A stretch of 48,397 nucleotides of DNA from Bryobacteraceae bacterium. Its GTDB lineage: Bacteria; Acidobacteriota; Terriglobia; Bryobacterales; Bryobacteraceae. Shown here piece after piece: positions 1 to 8,039 of the stretch. A program made the position numbers and the translations under genes. The notes under the pieces were generated by a model. That model saw nothing but the letters and a program-made list of their open reading frames with translations, had not been told where the DNA came from and ran no database searches. The stretch covers positions 1 through 48,397 of the forward strand of contig JACZJQ010000018.1 in assembly GCA_014860455.1 (NCBI GenBank), written 5' to 3'. How positions within the stretch are numbered: position 1 is the first letter of the stretch; the number at the start of each line of letters is the position of its first letter.

Positions 1-131
1 CTCCCACCTTCACCCATTCTTCACCCACCCCCACCATAGCCATGCCCCGGCTCCAAGTTGGGTTACCATAGCGCCCAGATGCCTTGCTCCGCACCCGTCC
101 CCGCGCCGCTACGCATCGAAAGGCAACGCCT

Positions 132-2177
132 GTGAAACTGACCCATCTCACCCTCGCCCTCCTGCCTCTTCTGGCCCATGCCCAGCAGCCCAATCTCGAT
201 TTCCTGGCCAATCAGGTCGACGGCCGCGCCCTGCGCCAGATGCTGCCGGACTATCTGAAAAACAAGGTCCGCGCCCAGCGCCGCCAGACGCCCGCGTCGA
301 AGGACGAATTCCGCCGCCTCTTCATCCAGGGACTCGGCGGACTGCCCGAGCGCACCCCGCTCAACGCCCGCGTCACCGGCACTCTCATCCGCGACGGCTA
401 CCGCATCGAGAAGGTCATCTTCGAGAGCCAGCCCGGCTTCCATGTCACTGCGAATCTCTATCTGCCCGCCGAGGGCAAGGGCCCGTTCCCGGCCATCCTG
501 TTCCCCATCGGACACGAACCCGGCGCCAAGGCCTACCCCGTCTGGCAGCAGATCCTCGCCACCTTCGCCCGCCGGGGCTATGTCGCCCTCACCTGGGACC
601 AGATCGGCCAGGGCGAACGCGTCCAACTCTGGGACGACGCCCTGAACGGCACCAAGACCCCGCCCTCCACTACCGAGCACACCATCATCGGCATCCAAAC
701 TCTCGTCGCCGGCGACGCCTTCGCCCGCTACACCATCTGGGACGGCATCCGTGCGCTGGACTACTTGCTTTCCCGCCCCGAGGTCGATTCCAAACGCGTC
801 GGCATCACCGGCAACTCCGGCGGCGGCACCCACACCGCCTACATCTCCTCGCTCGACGACCGCCTCCACGTCGCCGCACCCTCCTGCTTCATCACCTCCT
901 GGCAGCGCCTTCTTGAAACCATCGGACCCCAGGACGCCGAGCAGTGCATCCCCGGCTTCCTCGCCGCTGGCTTCGAACACGTCGACTTCATCCGCGCCTT
1001 CGCCCCCAAGCCCTATCTCGTCATGTCCGCCATCCGCGACTTCTTCTCCCTCCAGGGCGCCCGCTCCTCCTTCGCGATAGCCACGGAATCCTATCAGGCC
1101 GCCGCCGCGCGCGACCGCATCGCCACGGCCGAAACCGACGAAGGCCACGGCTATACGATCAATCTCCGCCTCGCCTCCTACGCCTGGTTCGACCGCTGGT
1201 TGAAAGACGCCAAGGCCGCCGAAGGCGAAACCCCCATCCCGCCCGCCACCGAAGCCGAACTCGCCTGCACCAAAACCGGCCAGGTGGCGACATCGCTCAC
1301 TGGCGAAACCATGTTCACCCTCAACCGCGCTCGTGCCCGCGCCATCAAGACCCCCGAACGCCCGTCCATCGAATCCGTCCGTAAAATGATCCAATGGCAG
1401 GACGATTCTTCCGTCCCGCCTGTGCGCCCCTACGGCTCTGATCGCCGCGGCGATCTCGTCATCGACAAACTGCTCTACGAATCCGAACCCGGCATTCTCA
1501 TCCCCGCCGTCGTGGTCTCGAAGTCCGGGGCGACAGCCAACCGGCCCGCCGTCCTGCTCGCATCATCCCGTGGCAAGGCCGCCGCCTGGGCCGAGATCGA
1601 ATCGCTCGCCAACACCGGCGCTGTCGTCATGGCCATCGACGTCCGCGGACTCGGGGAAACCCGCCTCGAATCCAAAGGCAGCGACTGGCAGGACCGCTTC
1701 GGCGACTACGATTCAGCCATGACCTCCGTCATGCTCGGCACCAGTCTCGTCGCCCAGCGCGCCCACGACATCCAGCGCGGCTTCCACCTTCTCGCCTCCC
1801 GCCCCGGCATCGACCGCAACGCCATCCGCGGCGCCGCCCAGGGCAGTGCCGCCCCGGCCATGCTTCATGCCGCCGCCGCCGGCGTCCCGTTTTCCGGCCT
1901 GCTGCTGGATTCCATGGTCGCCTCCTACCGCTCCATCACCGAAACGCCTATCCACCACGCGGTGTTTGAATCCATCGTGCCCGGCGCCATCCGCCATTAC
2001 GACCTGCCGGGCCTGATCGCCATGCTCGGATCGAAGCCTGTCCTTCTTGTCGATCCAACATCTCCGCTTTCCGAACCTCTGGCCAATCCCGAAGCCCTAC
2101 GCCCGCCGGCCAATGCCCGCATCCTGCTGCGCGGCATCGAAGAACCGCCCGCAAGGGCCTACGCCTCCTGGCAATAA
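132..2177 (+). CDS. Secreted two-domain alpha/beta hydrolase (acetylxylan-esterase-like)
   Basis: Likely an exported esterase or peptidase of the alpha/beta-hydrolase fold, related to acetylxylan-esterase/dienelactone-hydrolase-like proteins. The GTG at 132 is preferred because it gives a clean signal peptide (MKLTHLTLALLPLLAHA, cleavage before Q) and has AAAGG about 9 nt upstream; an ATG at 84 would add 16 charged residues ahead of it. The N-terminal domain has a nucleophile elbow G-N-S-G-G-G (Ser about residue 229 from this start) and a candidate catalytic His in DEGHGY (about residue 336). The C-terminal half looks like a second hydrolase domain, but its elbow reads G-A-A-Q-G-S, so the nucleophile seems lost. 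It is a distant paralogue of the two hydrolases at 17908-21956. The substrate is unknown. Confidence 0.85.
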   Translation: MKLTHLTLALLPLLAHAQQPNLDFLANQVDGRALRQMLPDYLKNKVRAQRRQTPASKDEFRRLFIQGLGGLPERTPLNARVTGTLIRDGYRIEKVIFESQPGFHVTANLYLPAEGKGPFPAILFPIGHEPGAKAYPVWQQILATFARRGYVALTWDQIGQGERVQLWDDALNGTKTPPSTTEHTIIGIQTLVAGDAFARYTIWDGIRALDYLLSRPEVDSKRVGITGNSGGGTHTAYISSLDDRLHVAAPSCFITSWQRLLETIGPQDAEQCIPGFLAAGFEHVDFIRAFAPKPYLVMSAIRDFFSLQGARSSFAIATESYQAAAARDRIATAETDEGHGYTINLRLASYAWFDRWLKDAKAAEGETPIPPATEAELACTKTGQVATSLTGETMFTLNRARARAIKTPERPSIESVRKMIQWQDDSSVPPVRPYGSDRRGDLVIDKLLYESEPGILIPAVVVSKSGATANRPAVLLASSRGKAAAWAEIESLANTGAVVMAIDVRGLGETRLESKGSDWQDRFGDYDSAMTSVMLGTSLVAQRAHDIQRGFHLLASRPGIDRNAIRGAAQGSAAPAMLHAAAAGVPFSGLLLDSMVASYRSITETPIHHAVFESIVPGAIRHYDLPGLIAMLGSKPVLLVDPTSPLSEPLANPEALRPPANARILLRGIEEPPARAYASWQ

Positions 2178-2197
2178 TAAGTCGCCACCCCAATAAA

Positions 2198-2236
2198 GCA
2201 GCGCCCCGAGGCTCATCCGAACCCCGGGGCGCTTGT
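2198..2236. terminator. Hairpin terminator between convergent genes
   Basis: The perfect 8-bp stem GCGCCCCG (2201-2208) / CGGGGCGC (2225-2232) sits between the stop of the hydrolase and the stop of the TolC-family gene. It is followed by TTGTCAAT on the plus strand and flanked by an A-rich stretch on the other side, so it could act in both directions. The T-tract is weak. Confidence 0.6.
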
Positions 2237-2260
2237 CAATCTAGCGGTCTATCTGTCCCG

Positions 2261-4234
2261 CTACTGCCGGATCACCGGCGGGTCCATCGGCCTCGACGAC
2301 TTGCCGGAGAGCGCTTCGGCCACTTCCACTTTGTACCGGTCCAGGATCTGCGCCGTCGTCAGGTCCAACTGCACCCTGGCGCGCGAATACGCAGCCAGCG
2401 CCGCCACTTCCGAAGCCTGTGACTGCGCGAAGTCACGCTGCGTCTGGACAACCTGGAAGGCCGTCGACGCGCCCAGCGCGTATTTCTTGTTCTCGGCGTC
2501 CAGCGTCTGCTCCTGCAACTGGCGCTCCTTCACCGCCGCCTGGTAGCGGGCCCGCGCCTGCAGGACCGCCGTCAGCGCGTTCTGAACGTTGACCCGAAGC
2601 TCGTTGATCTGCCGTTGAGCGGTGAGTTCATCCTGCCGCTGCGACAGACGGTCGCGGACGTAGTCGGCCTGTGCCTGGCGGTTCCGGATCGGGATGTTCA
2701 GGTTAAACCCGATCGAGTAGTCGGGGAAGTTCCGCCGGAAGATCTGGCCCAGTGCCGAGCCGTAGCCGCCGATGAAGAACGGGTCGGATCCCGGCCCGCC
2801 CGGCAGGTTGTAGAGCGAGTTCAACTGCCCGGCGAGAGCGTTGTTCTGAAACGCCGCCTGCACGTCCAGCGAAGGCAACAGTTGCGACTTCGAACCGGCG
2901 AGTCCGATCTTAATGTTCTCGAGCCTAATGGCCGTCTGCTGGATGTCGGGGCGATTCTTGATCGCCCGGTCTGTCAGGTCGGCCAGCGGCTCAATCGAGT
3001 CGCTCTGTGGCAGCGCCAGCGTATCGGTCGGCACCACCCGCGCCTCGGCCACCGTCGGACTGGCGATGCCGGACCGCGACAGCGCGTTCTTCACGATTGT
3101 CTCCTGCTGCAGCAGCGACGTCTCCGAGTTCGTCAACTCCTGTTGCGCCTGCGCCACACGGGCCTCGGCGCGCACGATTTCGATCGGCGCCAGCGTACCG
3201 ATCTCCACCTGCTTCTTGTTGTCCTCATAGAACTTCTGCGCCACTTCCAGCGCCTTCTGCTTCACCTTCAGATCCTCGTTGAAGCTCACCAGATCCCAGT
3301 ACAGGTTCACCACGCCCGAAACCGTCGTCATCACCTGCAACTTGAACGTCAGGTCGCTCACCTTCAGGTTGTTCCTCGCCACGCGGATGTTGCGGTTGTT
3401 CACCGCCAGCCCGAAGCCCTGCAAGAGCTTCTGCGAGATCGACAGGTTCATGTTCGGCTGCCAGTACGGGTTCAAATCCACGCGCGGGTTGTTGGTCTGG
3501 ATCTTCGTGTTCGACCACGAGTAGTTCAGCGCCGTGCCCGTCAGGAAGTTCTGCGAGTAGCCGGCCGTGAAACCCTTGTTGTCGAACTGCAGCGCCGTCG
3601 TGCCGGTGGTTACCGTGTTCGACTGCGGCCGCGAGTTGTGGCCCGCGAATCCGGAGAACGAGAACACCGGGTCCAGGCTCGGCACCGCAACGCCGGTCTG
3701 CGTGATCACCGTGCCGCCGACGCCGCCTTCGGTTCCGCTGCCCGAGCCGCCGCCCGATCCGCCAAGGCCTGACGCGCCACCCGCGCTGCCGCCCGTACCG
3801 CCGGTCACCGACGACAACGCCGACGACTGCACCTGCCGGATCGTCCCCGGCACGCCGCGCAGCAGGCCGCCCGCCTTCGCGCGCAGCAAATCGACCTGCG
3901 CCAACTGCGGGCCGTACCGCGCCAGTTCCACATCCAGATTGTTCTCAATCGCCAGCGCCAGCGCGTCCTCAAGCGACAGATACAGCTTGCCCGCCCGGAT
4001 CAGCGTCTCCAGCCGCGGCGAGTTGCTCAGCGACACGGCCGAAATGTCCGGCTCCCGGTAAGGGCGAGTGAACCCGCTCCACAGCCCCGTGCCGGGCGCC
4101 GCCGGGACATCCGGCTTGTCGGCCCGTTTCTCTTTCGACATCGGCGTGGCCGGCGCAGGCGCCTGGGCGAGCGTTGGCGGAGCCATCATGAATACGGTCA
4201 GTAGTCCGGCGAAGATCGGTCGAAGACGGTTCAT
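2261..4234 (-). CDS. TolC-family outer membrane channel protein
   Basis: Outer-membrane efflux/secretion channel of the TolC (OEP) family, expected to form a trimeric beta-barrel with a periplasmic helical tunnel. The signal peptide MNRLRPIFAGLLTVFMMAPP is followed by a proline-rich linker. Two OEP-type helical repeats can be seen, with long heptad-like Ala/Gln/Glu-rich helices around residues 300-400 and 520-640, including EIVRAEARVAQAQQEL. A Gly/Ser-rich low-complexity insert lies around residues 125-170, in the barrel-loop region. At 657 aa it is longer than E. coli TolC. No inner-membrane pump or membrane-fusion gene is adjacent, so its partner is elsewhere. It is divergent from pyrE across about 200 bp. 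Confidence 0.9.
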   Translation of the reverse strand: MNRLRPIFAGLLTVFMMAPPTLAQAPAPATPMSKEKRADKPDVPAAPGTGLWSGFTRPYREPDISAVSLSNSPRLETLIRAGKLYLSLEDALALAIENNLDVELARYGPQLAQVDLLRAKAGGLLRGVPGTIRQVQSSALSSVTGGTGGSAGGASGLGGSGGGSGSGTEGGVGGTVITQTGVAVPSLDPVFSFSGFAGHNSRPQSNTVTTGTTALQFDNKGFTAGYSQNFLTGTALNYSWSNTKIQTNNPRVDLNPYWQPNMNLSISQKLLQGFGLAVNNRNIRVARNNLKVSDLTFKLQVMTTVSGVVNLYWDLVSFNEDLKVKQKALEVAQKFYEDNKKQVEIGTLAPIEIVRAEARVAQAQQELTNSETSLLQQETIVKNALSRSGIASPTVAEARVVPTDTLALPQSDSIEPLADLTDRAIKNRPDIQQTAIRLENIKIGLAGSKSQLLPSLDVQAAFQNNALAGQLNSLYNLPGGPGSDPFFIGGYGSALGQIFRRNFPDYSIGFNLNIPIRNRQAQADYVRDRLSQRQDELTAQRQINELRVNVQNALTAVLQARARYQAAVKERQLQEQTLDAENKKYALGASTAFQVVQTQRDFAQSQASEVAALAAYSRARVQLDLTTAQILDRYKVEVAEALSGKSSRPMDPPVIRQ

Positions 4235-4459
4235 AACTTCAGAGTTCCTGGGATGTACGATTGCTCAAGATAGTGCAGTTCGAGTTCAAATCACTTAAAC
4301 GCGCCGACAACACAACTTGTTCCTTACAAATCAACTTCATAGTAACTCAGGCCGCCCCCCGCGCCCCTCCTCTCCTTCGGCAGGGGTGTCCGATTCCGGA
4401 CACCTCGCGTCCGCTGGCGCGACACCCAGCGCCAGCCATTGCTAGACTGGATCTTCGAA

Positions 4460-5050
4460 GTGGCCAACCAGAACCAAAAAATCCTCAACCTCTTCCAGTC
4501 CACCGGGGCTTACCTCAAAGGGCATTTCCGCCTCACCAGCGGACTCCACAGCCCCGAGTACCTCCAGTGCGCCCTCGTGCTCGCCCACCCAAAACATGCC
4601 GAGACCCTCGGCCGCTGCCTCGCCGAAGCCATCTCCGCGATCGCCCCCGAGCGCCCAACCCTCGTCGTCTCGCCCGCCATGGGCGGTCTCATCATCGGCC
4701 ACGAAGTCGCTCGCGCCCTCGGCGTCCGCCACATCTTCACCGAACGCGACCCCGATCGAAAGATGACCCTGCGCCGCGGCTTCTCCGTCCAGTCCAGTGA
4801 CCTCGCCGTTGTCATCGAGGACGTCATCACCACCGGCGGCTCCACCGCCGAAGTCGTCGCGCTGCTTGAATCCCAGGGCGCCCGCGTCCTCGCCGCCGGC
4901 TCAATCATCGACCGCAGCGGCGGCACGGCCAACGTCGGCGTTCCCCGCACCGCACTGGCCACCCTCGAAGTCCAGACCTGGGATCCGCCGGCCTGCCCGC
5001 TTTGCGCCCAGGGCCTCGAAGTCGTCAAGCCCGGCTCCCGCCCCGTCTAA
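4460..5050 (+). CDS. pyrE: Orotate phosphoribosyltransferase
   Basis: Transfers phosphoribose from PRPP to orotate to give OMP, in de novo pyrimidine synthesis. The PRPP-binding loop VVIEDVITTGGS lies around residues 118-128, and GHFRLTSGLHS near the N-terminus is typical of bacterial PyrE. The GTG at 4460 is preferred because it places the usual dozen residues before the conserved LFQSTGAYLKGHF; a TTG at 4439 in the same frame is also possible. Neither has a strong ribosome-binding site. The product is about 196 aa, normal for the short PyrE class. truA follows 6 nt after the stop, so the two are probably co-transcribed. A C-terminal CPLC pair is present, with no known role. Confidence 0.93.
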   Translation: MANQNQKILNLFQSTGAYLKGHFRLTSGLHSPEYLQCALVLAHPKHAETLGRCLAEAISAIAPERPTLVVSPAMGGLIIGHEVARALGVRHIFTERDPDRKMTLRRGFSVQSSDLAVVIEDVITTGGSTAEVVALLESQGARVLAAGSIIDRSGGTANVGVPRTALATLEVQTWDPPACPLCAQGLEVVKPGSRPV

Positions 5051-5056
5051 TCCACC

Positions 5057-5818
5057 ATGCGGCGCATCCGCATCACTGTCGCCTACGATGGAACCCGCTA
5101 CCACGGCTGGCAGGTCCAGCCCGGCCTGGCCACCATCCAGTCCGAACTCGAACGCGTCCTCTCCGATATCGACAACCGCCCGGTCCAGGTCGCAGGCTCC
5201 GGCCGCACCGACGCCGGCGTCCACGCCGCCGGGCAGGTGGCCGCCTTCGACCTCGAAAACCGCCTCCCCTGCCCAAACCTCAAAAAGGCGATGAACCGCA
5301 TCCTGCCCGGCGACATCCGCATCCTCGACGCCGCCGAAGCCGATCCCGCCTTCCACCCCCGCTTCGACGCCACATCGAAGACCTACGAATACCGCATCTG
5401 GCGTGCCGAGGTCTGCCCGCCCATGCGCCGGCTTTACACTTTCCATTTCCCCTACCCCCTCGACGAAGCCGCCATGATCGCCGCCGCACCACTGCTCGAA
5501 GGCGAACACGACTTTTCCGCCTTTGCCGCGTCAGATGAAAAGGATGAACTCGGCCGATCCAAGGTCCGCACCATCTTCTCCTCGCGCCTGTTCCGCGACG
5601 GCGACGAACTGGTCTATCAGGTCCGCGGCTCGGGGTTTCTAAAACATATGGTCCGCATCATTGTCGGTACGCTTAAAGAGGTTGGCAAGGGCAATCTCGA
5701 TGCCGCGGGCATCGCCGCGCGGCTCGACCCCACATACGCCGGCAAGGCCGGTCCGGCGGCGCCGGCGCGCGGACTCTGCCTGCTTCGCGTGGAGTACTCA
5801 TCCGGCCCTGCATGTTAG
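5057..5818 (+). CDS. truA: tRNA pseudouridine synthase A
   Basis: Converts uridines 38-40 of the tRNA anticodon stem-loop to pseudouridine. The catalytic Asp is D52 in GSGRTDAGVHA, with the N-terminal RITVAYDGTRYHGWQ and the C-terminal GSGFLKHMVRIIVGTL signature also present. The length of 253 aa is normal. It follows pyrE by 6 nt and precedes the DUF6677-like gene by 17 nt, consistent with a single operon. Confidence 0.95.
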   Translation: MRRIRITVAYDGTRYHGWQVQPGLATIQSELERVLSDIDNRPVQVAGSGRTDAGVHAAGQVAAFDLENRLPCPNLKKAMNRILPGDIRILDAAEADPAFHPRFDATSKTYEYRIWRAEVCPPMRRLYTFHFPYPLDEAAMIAAAPLLEGEHDFSAFAASDEKDELGRSKVRTIFSSRLFRDGDELVYQVRGSGFLKHMVRIIVGTLKEVGKGNLDAAGIAARLDPTYAGKAGPAAPARGLCLLRVEYSSGPAC

Positions 5819-5835
5819 CCTGAAAGAAGAACCGC

Positions 5836-6255
5836 ATGTCAGAGAAGACCGCCCAATCCTACCCGCCTCTGCCTCCGCTGAAGCAATGGCTGCTGCCCGT
5901 GCTGCTGGCCTGGGTCATCCCCGGCGGCGGTCATTTCATGCTCAAGCGCCACTACCGCGGCGCCATTCTGGCCGGCTCGGTGCTCATCATGTTCGTGCTC
6001 GGCCTGCTCATGCGCGGCTACATGTTCGAACCCATGAGCGGCGACCTGCTGACCACCATCATCTATACCGGCGGCTTCATCGCCGACATGTCCGCCGGAG
6101 TCCTCTACTTCATGGCCAAATGGTTCGGCTACGCCGCGCCTGACATCGCCGGACATACCGTCGATTATGGAACCAAGTTCCTCGTCGCCGCCGGCCTGTT
6201 CAACATCCTGGCCATGGTCGACGCCTTCGAAATCGCCTCGGGCCGCAAGCAGTAA
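5836..6255 (+). CDS. Small polytopic membrane protein, DUF6677-like
   Basis: A 139-aa integral membrane protein with about four hydrophobic segments: residues 18-34 with an LPVLLAWVIPGGGHF turn, 41-60, 72-92 and 112-128. The WVIPGGGHFMLKRHYRGAI stretch resembles the conserved core of a membrane family seen mainly in Acidobacteria (DUF6677). This assignment is from memory of the family, not a search. The function is unknown. It lies 17 nt after truA and 21 nt before the next small membrane gene. Confidence 0.75.
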   Translation: MSEKTAQSYPPLPPLKQWLLPVLLAWVIPGGGHFMLKRHYRGAILAGSVLIMFVLGLLMRGYMFEPMSGDLLTTIIYTGGFIADMSAGVLYFMAKWFGYAAPDIAGHTVDYGTKFLVAAGLFNILAMVDAFEIASGRKQ

Positions 6256-6276
6256 TAGGAGCCGGGAGATATCGCC

Positions 6277-6462
6277 ATGCCAAAGATGAACCTGAGCCAC
6301 TTCGAAGCCACCCTGCTGTTCGCCCTGTTCTGCTCGGCCGTGCTGGGCGTCGTCTCAAAGACCACCGACAAAGAGCGCCTCCGCTACGGCCTGCGCTCGT
6401 TCGCCTACTTCGCCGGAACGGTCTTCGGACTCGGCTGGCTCATGTACCTCGGCCACCGCTAA
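6277..6462 (+). CDS. 61-aa small membrane protein
   Basis: Unrecognised small protein with two hydrophobic stretches (about residues 8-26 and 40-58), the second ending in a short GHR tail. The start is preceded by GGAG about 9 nt upstream (aggagccgggagatatcgcc). The tight spacing after the DUF6677-like gene suggests co-translation or a small membrane complex. Codon use matches the neighbours. Confidence 0.65.
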   Translation: MPKMNLSHFEATLLFALFCSAVLGVVSKTTDKERLRYGLRSFAYFAGTVFGLGWLMYLGHR

Positions 6463-6502
6463 CCCTAATTCTGTTCATTTGATGGATGATTTGTCATCGC
6501 AT

Positions 6503-6524
6503 CCCAGCCGGGTTCCCGGTTGGG
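6503..6524. terminator. Hairpin at the convergent gene ends
   Basis: CCCAGCCGGG (6503-6512) and CCCGGTTGGG (6515-6524) form a near-perfect stem between the end of the pyrE-truA run and the stop of the methyltransferase/PhyH gene. There is no T-run on either strand, so it may only pause polymerase or protect the 3' end. Confidence 0.35.
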
Positions 6525-6527
6525 CCG

Positions 6528-8039
6528 TCATCCGTCGACTGAACTGCTCTCATTTGACGCCCTGCCTGGACGACCGTCACACCGTGAATACCGGAAGTCC
6601 GCTGAGAAACGGACCGTCTCGCAGGTTAGGTTCGGACAGGCGCGGTGTACTGCACATCCATCGAACATCAGGACATCTCCGCATGACATGGAAGATGCGG
6701 CCCACCAGCCGGAGGTATTTGCATCGGCAACCCGGTTCTCGATGTGCGGTTGAATCCCTTGCCGGTGCGATCCGGGCAGCACCACGAGCGGACCAAGCCG
6801 CAAGGGACAATCGTCGAGCGGAATCCAGACGGTCCAGATCCGGGACGCCTGGCGAACAAAGAACTGGTCCTGGTGCGGCGGAGTGGCGGAGCCGGGTGCT
6901 CTTGGAGCGACTACCCGGCAGACATCGCCGCACTCAGCACGGATGTCCTGCCCGAGAGGCCGGTGCAAGGCCTCGAGAATGGCCGGATGACGGCGCAGCG
7001 CGTCCCATTCGGGTAGAAGTGCGACGGCACGCTGCAGGTCAAGGAACCGCGGATCATCGTAGGCCGCACCGGGAGGCACAGGCTGCCGGCGATGCAGTTC
7101 CGCCACGCGGGATTTCAGCGGCTCCAGTTGGTCCGGCTCAAGCAGGCCGCGAAAGTACAAATAGCCGTCCGTTTCGGCGCGGGCCGCGAGGCCGGAGCGC
7201 GACAAGTCGCCGGAGGTTAGCTGCGATTCGGTGAGGGGCTGGTGCGAAGGCAGGGAGTAGGAGGGCGGGGCAGGAGGCCGCCATGCTGTCCAACCACTCC
7301 AGGCCTCCCAGCGCCAGGAATCGCGATCCACACCCCGAAATGCGAGGTCAATGCGGCGCGCCCGCTCCGCGGCATCGAGCGGTCCGAACCAGTGGTTGGT
7401 GAGCACTGGAATCTTGAGCCAGTCTCGATATTCCTGTTGAGTCAGAGGCTGGCGGAAACGCCATCTCTCAACCTGAAGACCACATTCGCGCAGAAGATCG
7501 CTGATGGCGCTGGGAGCCGGCAGCGGGTCGGCGCCAATGGCATTCGAGGCCGCACCGAGCAGCGCGGGAAGCCCGTGCAGGTTTGCGTCAGACCCGCCGC
7601 CGGGGCTGTCCGGTTCGCCGAGGTATGACGACGGAATATTGAAGCAAAGCGCGCCTCCGGCGGATAAACGGCTCGCCAGTTCGCGGATGGTGTGCTCGAT
7701 CGGGAGCATTTGCCAGATCGCCGCACCGCACAAAATACGGTCGAAAGGCCCTTCGGGGCAGGCGTCCACCCAGCGCACTCGTGGATCGGAAACACGTCTT
7801 CGGCCCACGTTCCGCATGGCCTCGGCGGGTTCAAACGCCACCACGCGGCCCGCATCGGAGAGCCACTGAAGGGCGGCTTCGCTGGTGCCTCCGATTCCGG
7901 CGCCAAGATCGAGCACATGGTGATGGGGAGCCAGCCCTGCGTGCCAGGCGAGACTCTCGTTGGCGCCACGATAGCGCGGGTGCGCAGCGCAGAACGCGTC
8001 GTAGTTGCTTGCCGTATCGGGATGATCCCAGCCGATCAT
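6528..8039 (-). CDS. Fusion: SAM-dependent methyltransferase + PhyH-type Fe/2OG dioxygenase
   Basis: A two-domain tailoring enzyme. Residues 1-210 are a class I SAM methyltransferase with motif I VLDLGAGIGG at 42-51 and an acidic residue at the end of beta-2 (VVAFEPAEAM). Residues about 280-485 are a phytanoyl-CoA dioxygenase-like Fe(II)/2-oxoglutarate domain: iron ligands H389-x-D391 (PPHQDQFF) and H465 (CAVHRACPN), with R477 as a plausible 2OG anchor. All key residues of both domains seem intact, so both a methyl transfer and a hydroxylation are expected. The start ATG shares the ATGA overlap with the stop of the upstream radical SAM gene, so translation is coupled. The substrate is not evident; it could be a small molecule or the 245-aa protein encoded first in the operon. 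Confidence 0.85.
   Translation of the reverse strand: MIGWDHPDTASNYDAFCAAHPRYRGANESLAWHAGLAPHHHVLDLGAGIGGTSEAALQWLSDAGRVVAFEPAEAMRNVGRRRVSDPRVRWVDACPEGPFDRILCGAAIWQMLPIEHTIRELASRLSAGGALCFNIPSSYLGEPDSPGGGSDANLHGLPALLGAASNAIGADPLPAPSAISDLLRECGLQVERWRFRQPLTQQEYRDWLKIPVLTNHWFGPLDAAERARRIDLAFRGVDRDSWRWEAWSGWTAWRPPAPPSYSLPSHQPLTESQLTSGDLSRSGLAARAETDGYLYFRGLLEPDQLEPLKSRVAELHRRQPVPPGAAYDDPRFLDLQRAVALLPEWDALRRHPAILEALHRPLGQDIRAECGDVCRVVAPRAPGSATPPHQDQFFVRQASRIWTVWIPLDDCPLRLGPLVVLPGSHRQGIQPHIENRVADANTSGWWAASSMSCGDVLMFDGCAVHRACPNLTCETVRFSADFRYSRCDGRPGRASNESSSVDG

Noticed and set aside
63-1394. Long 443-codon open frame on the minus strand opposite the first hydrolase
   Set aside because: Gly/Ala/Glu-rich nonsense typical of the complement of a high-GC gene; the plus-strand gene has a signal peptide and catalytic motifs.
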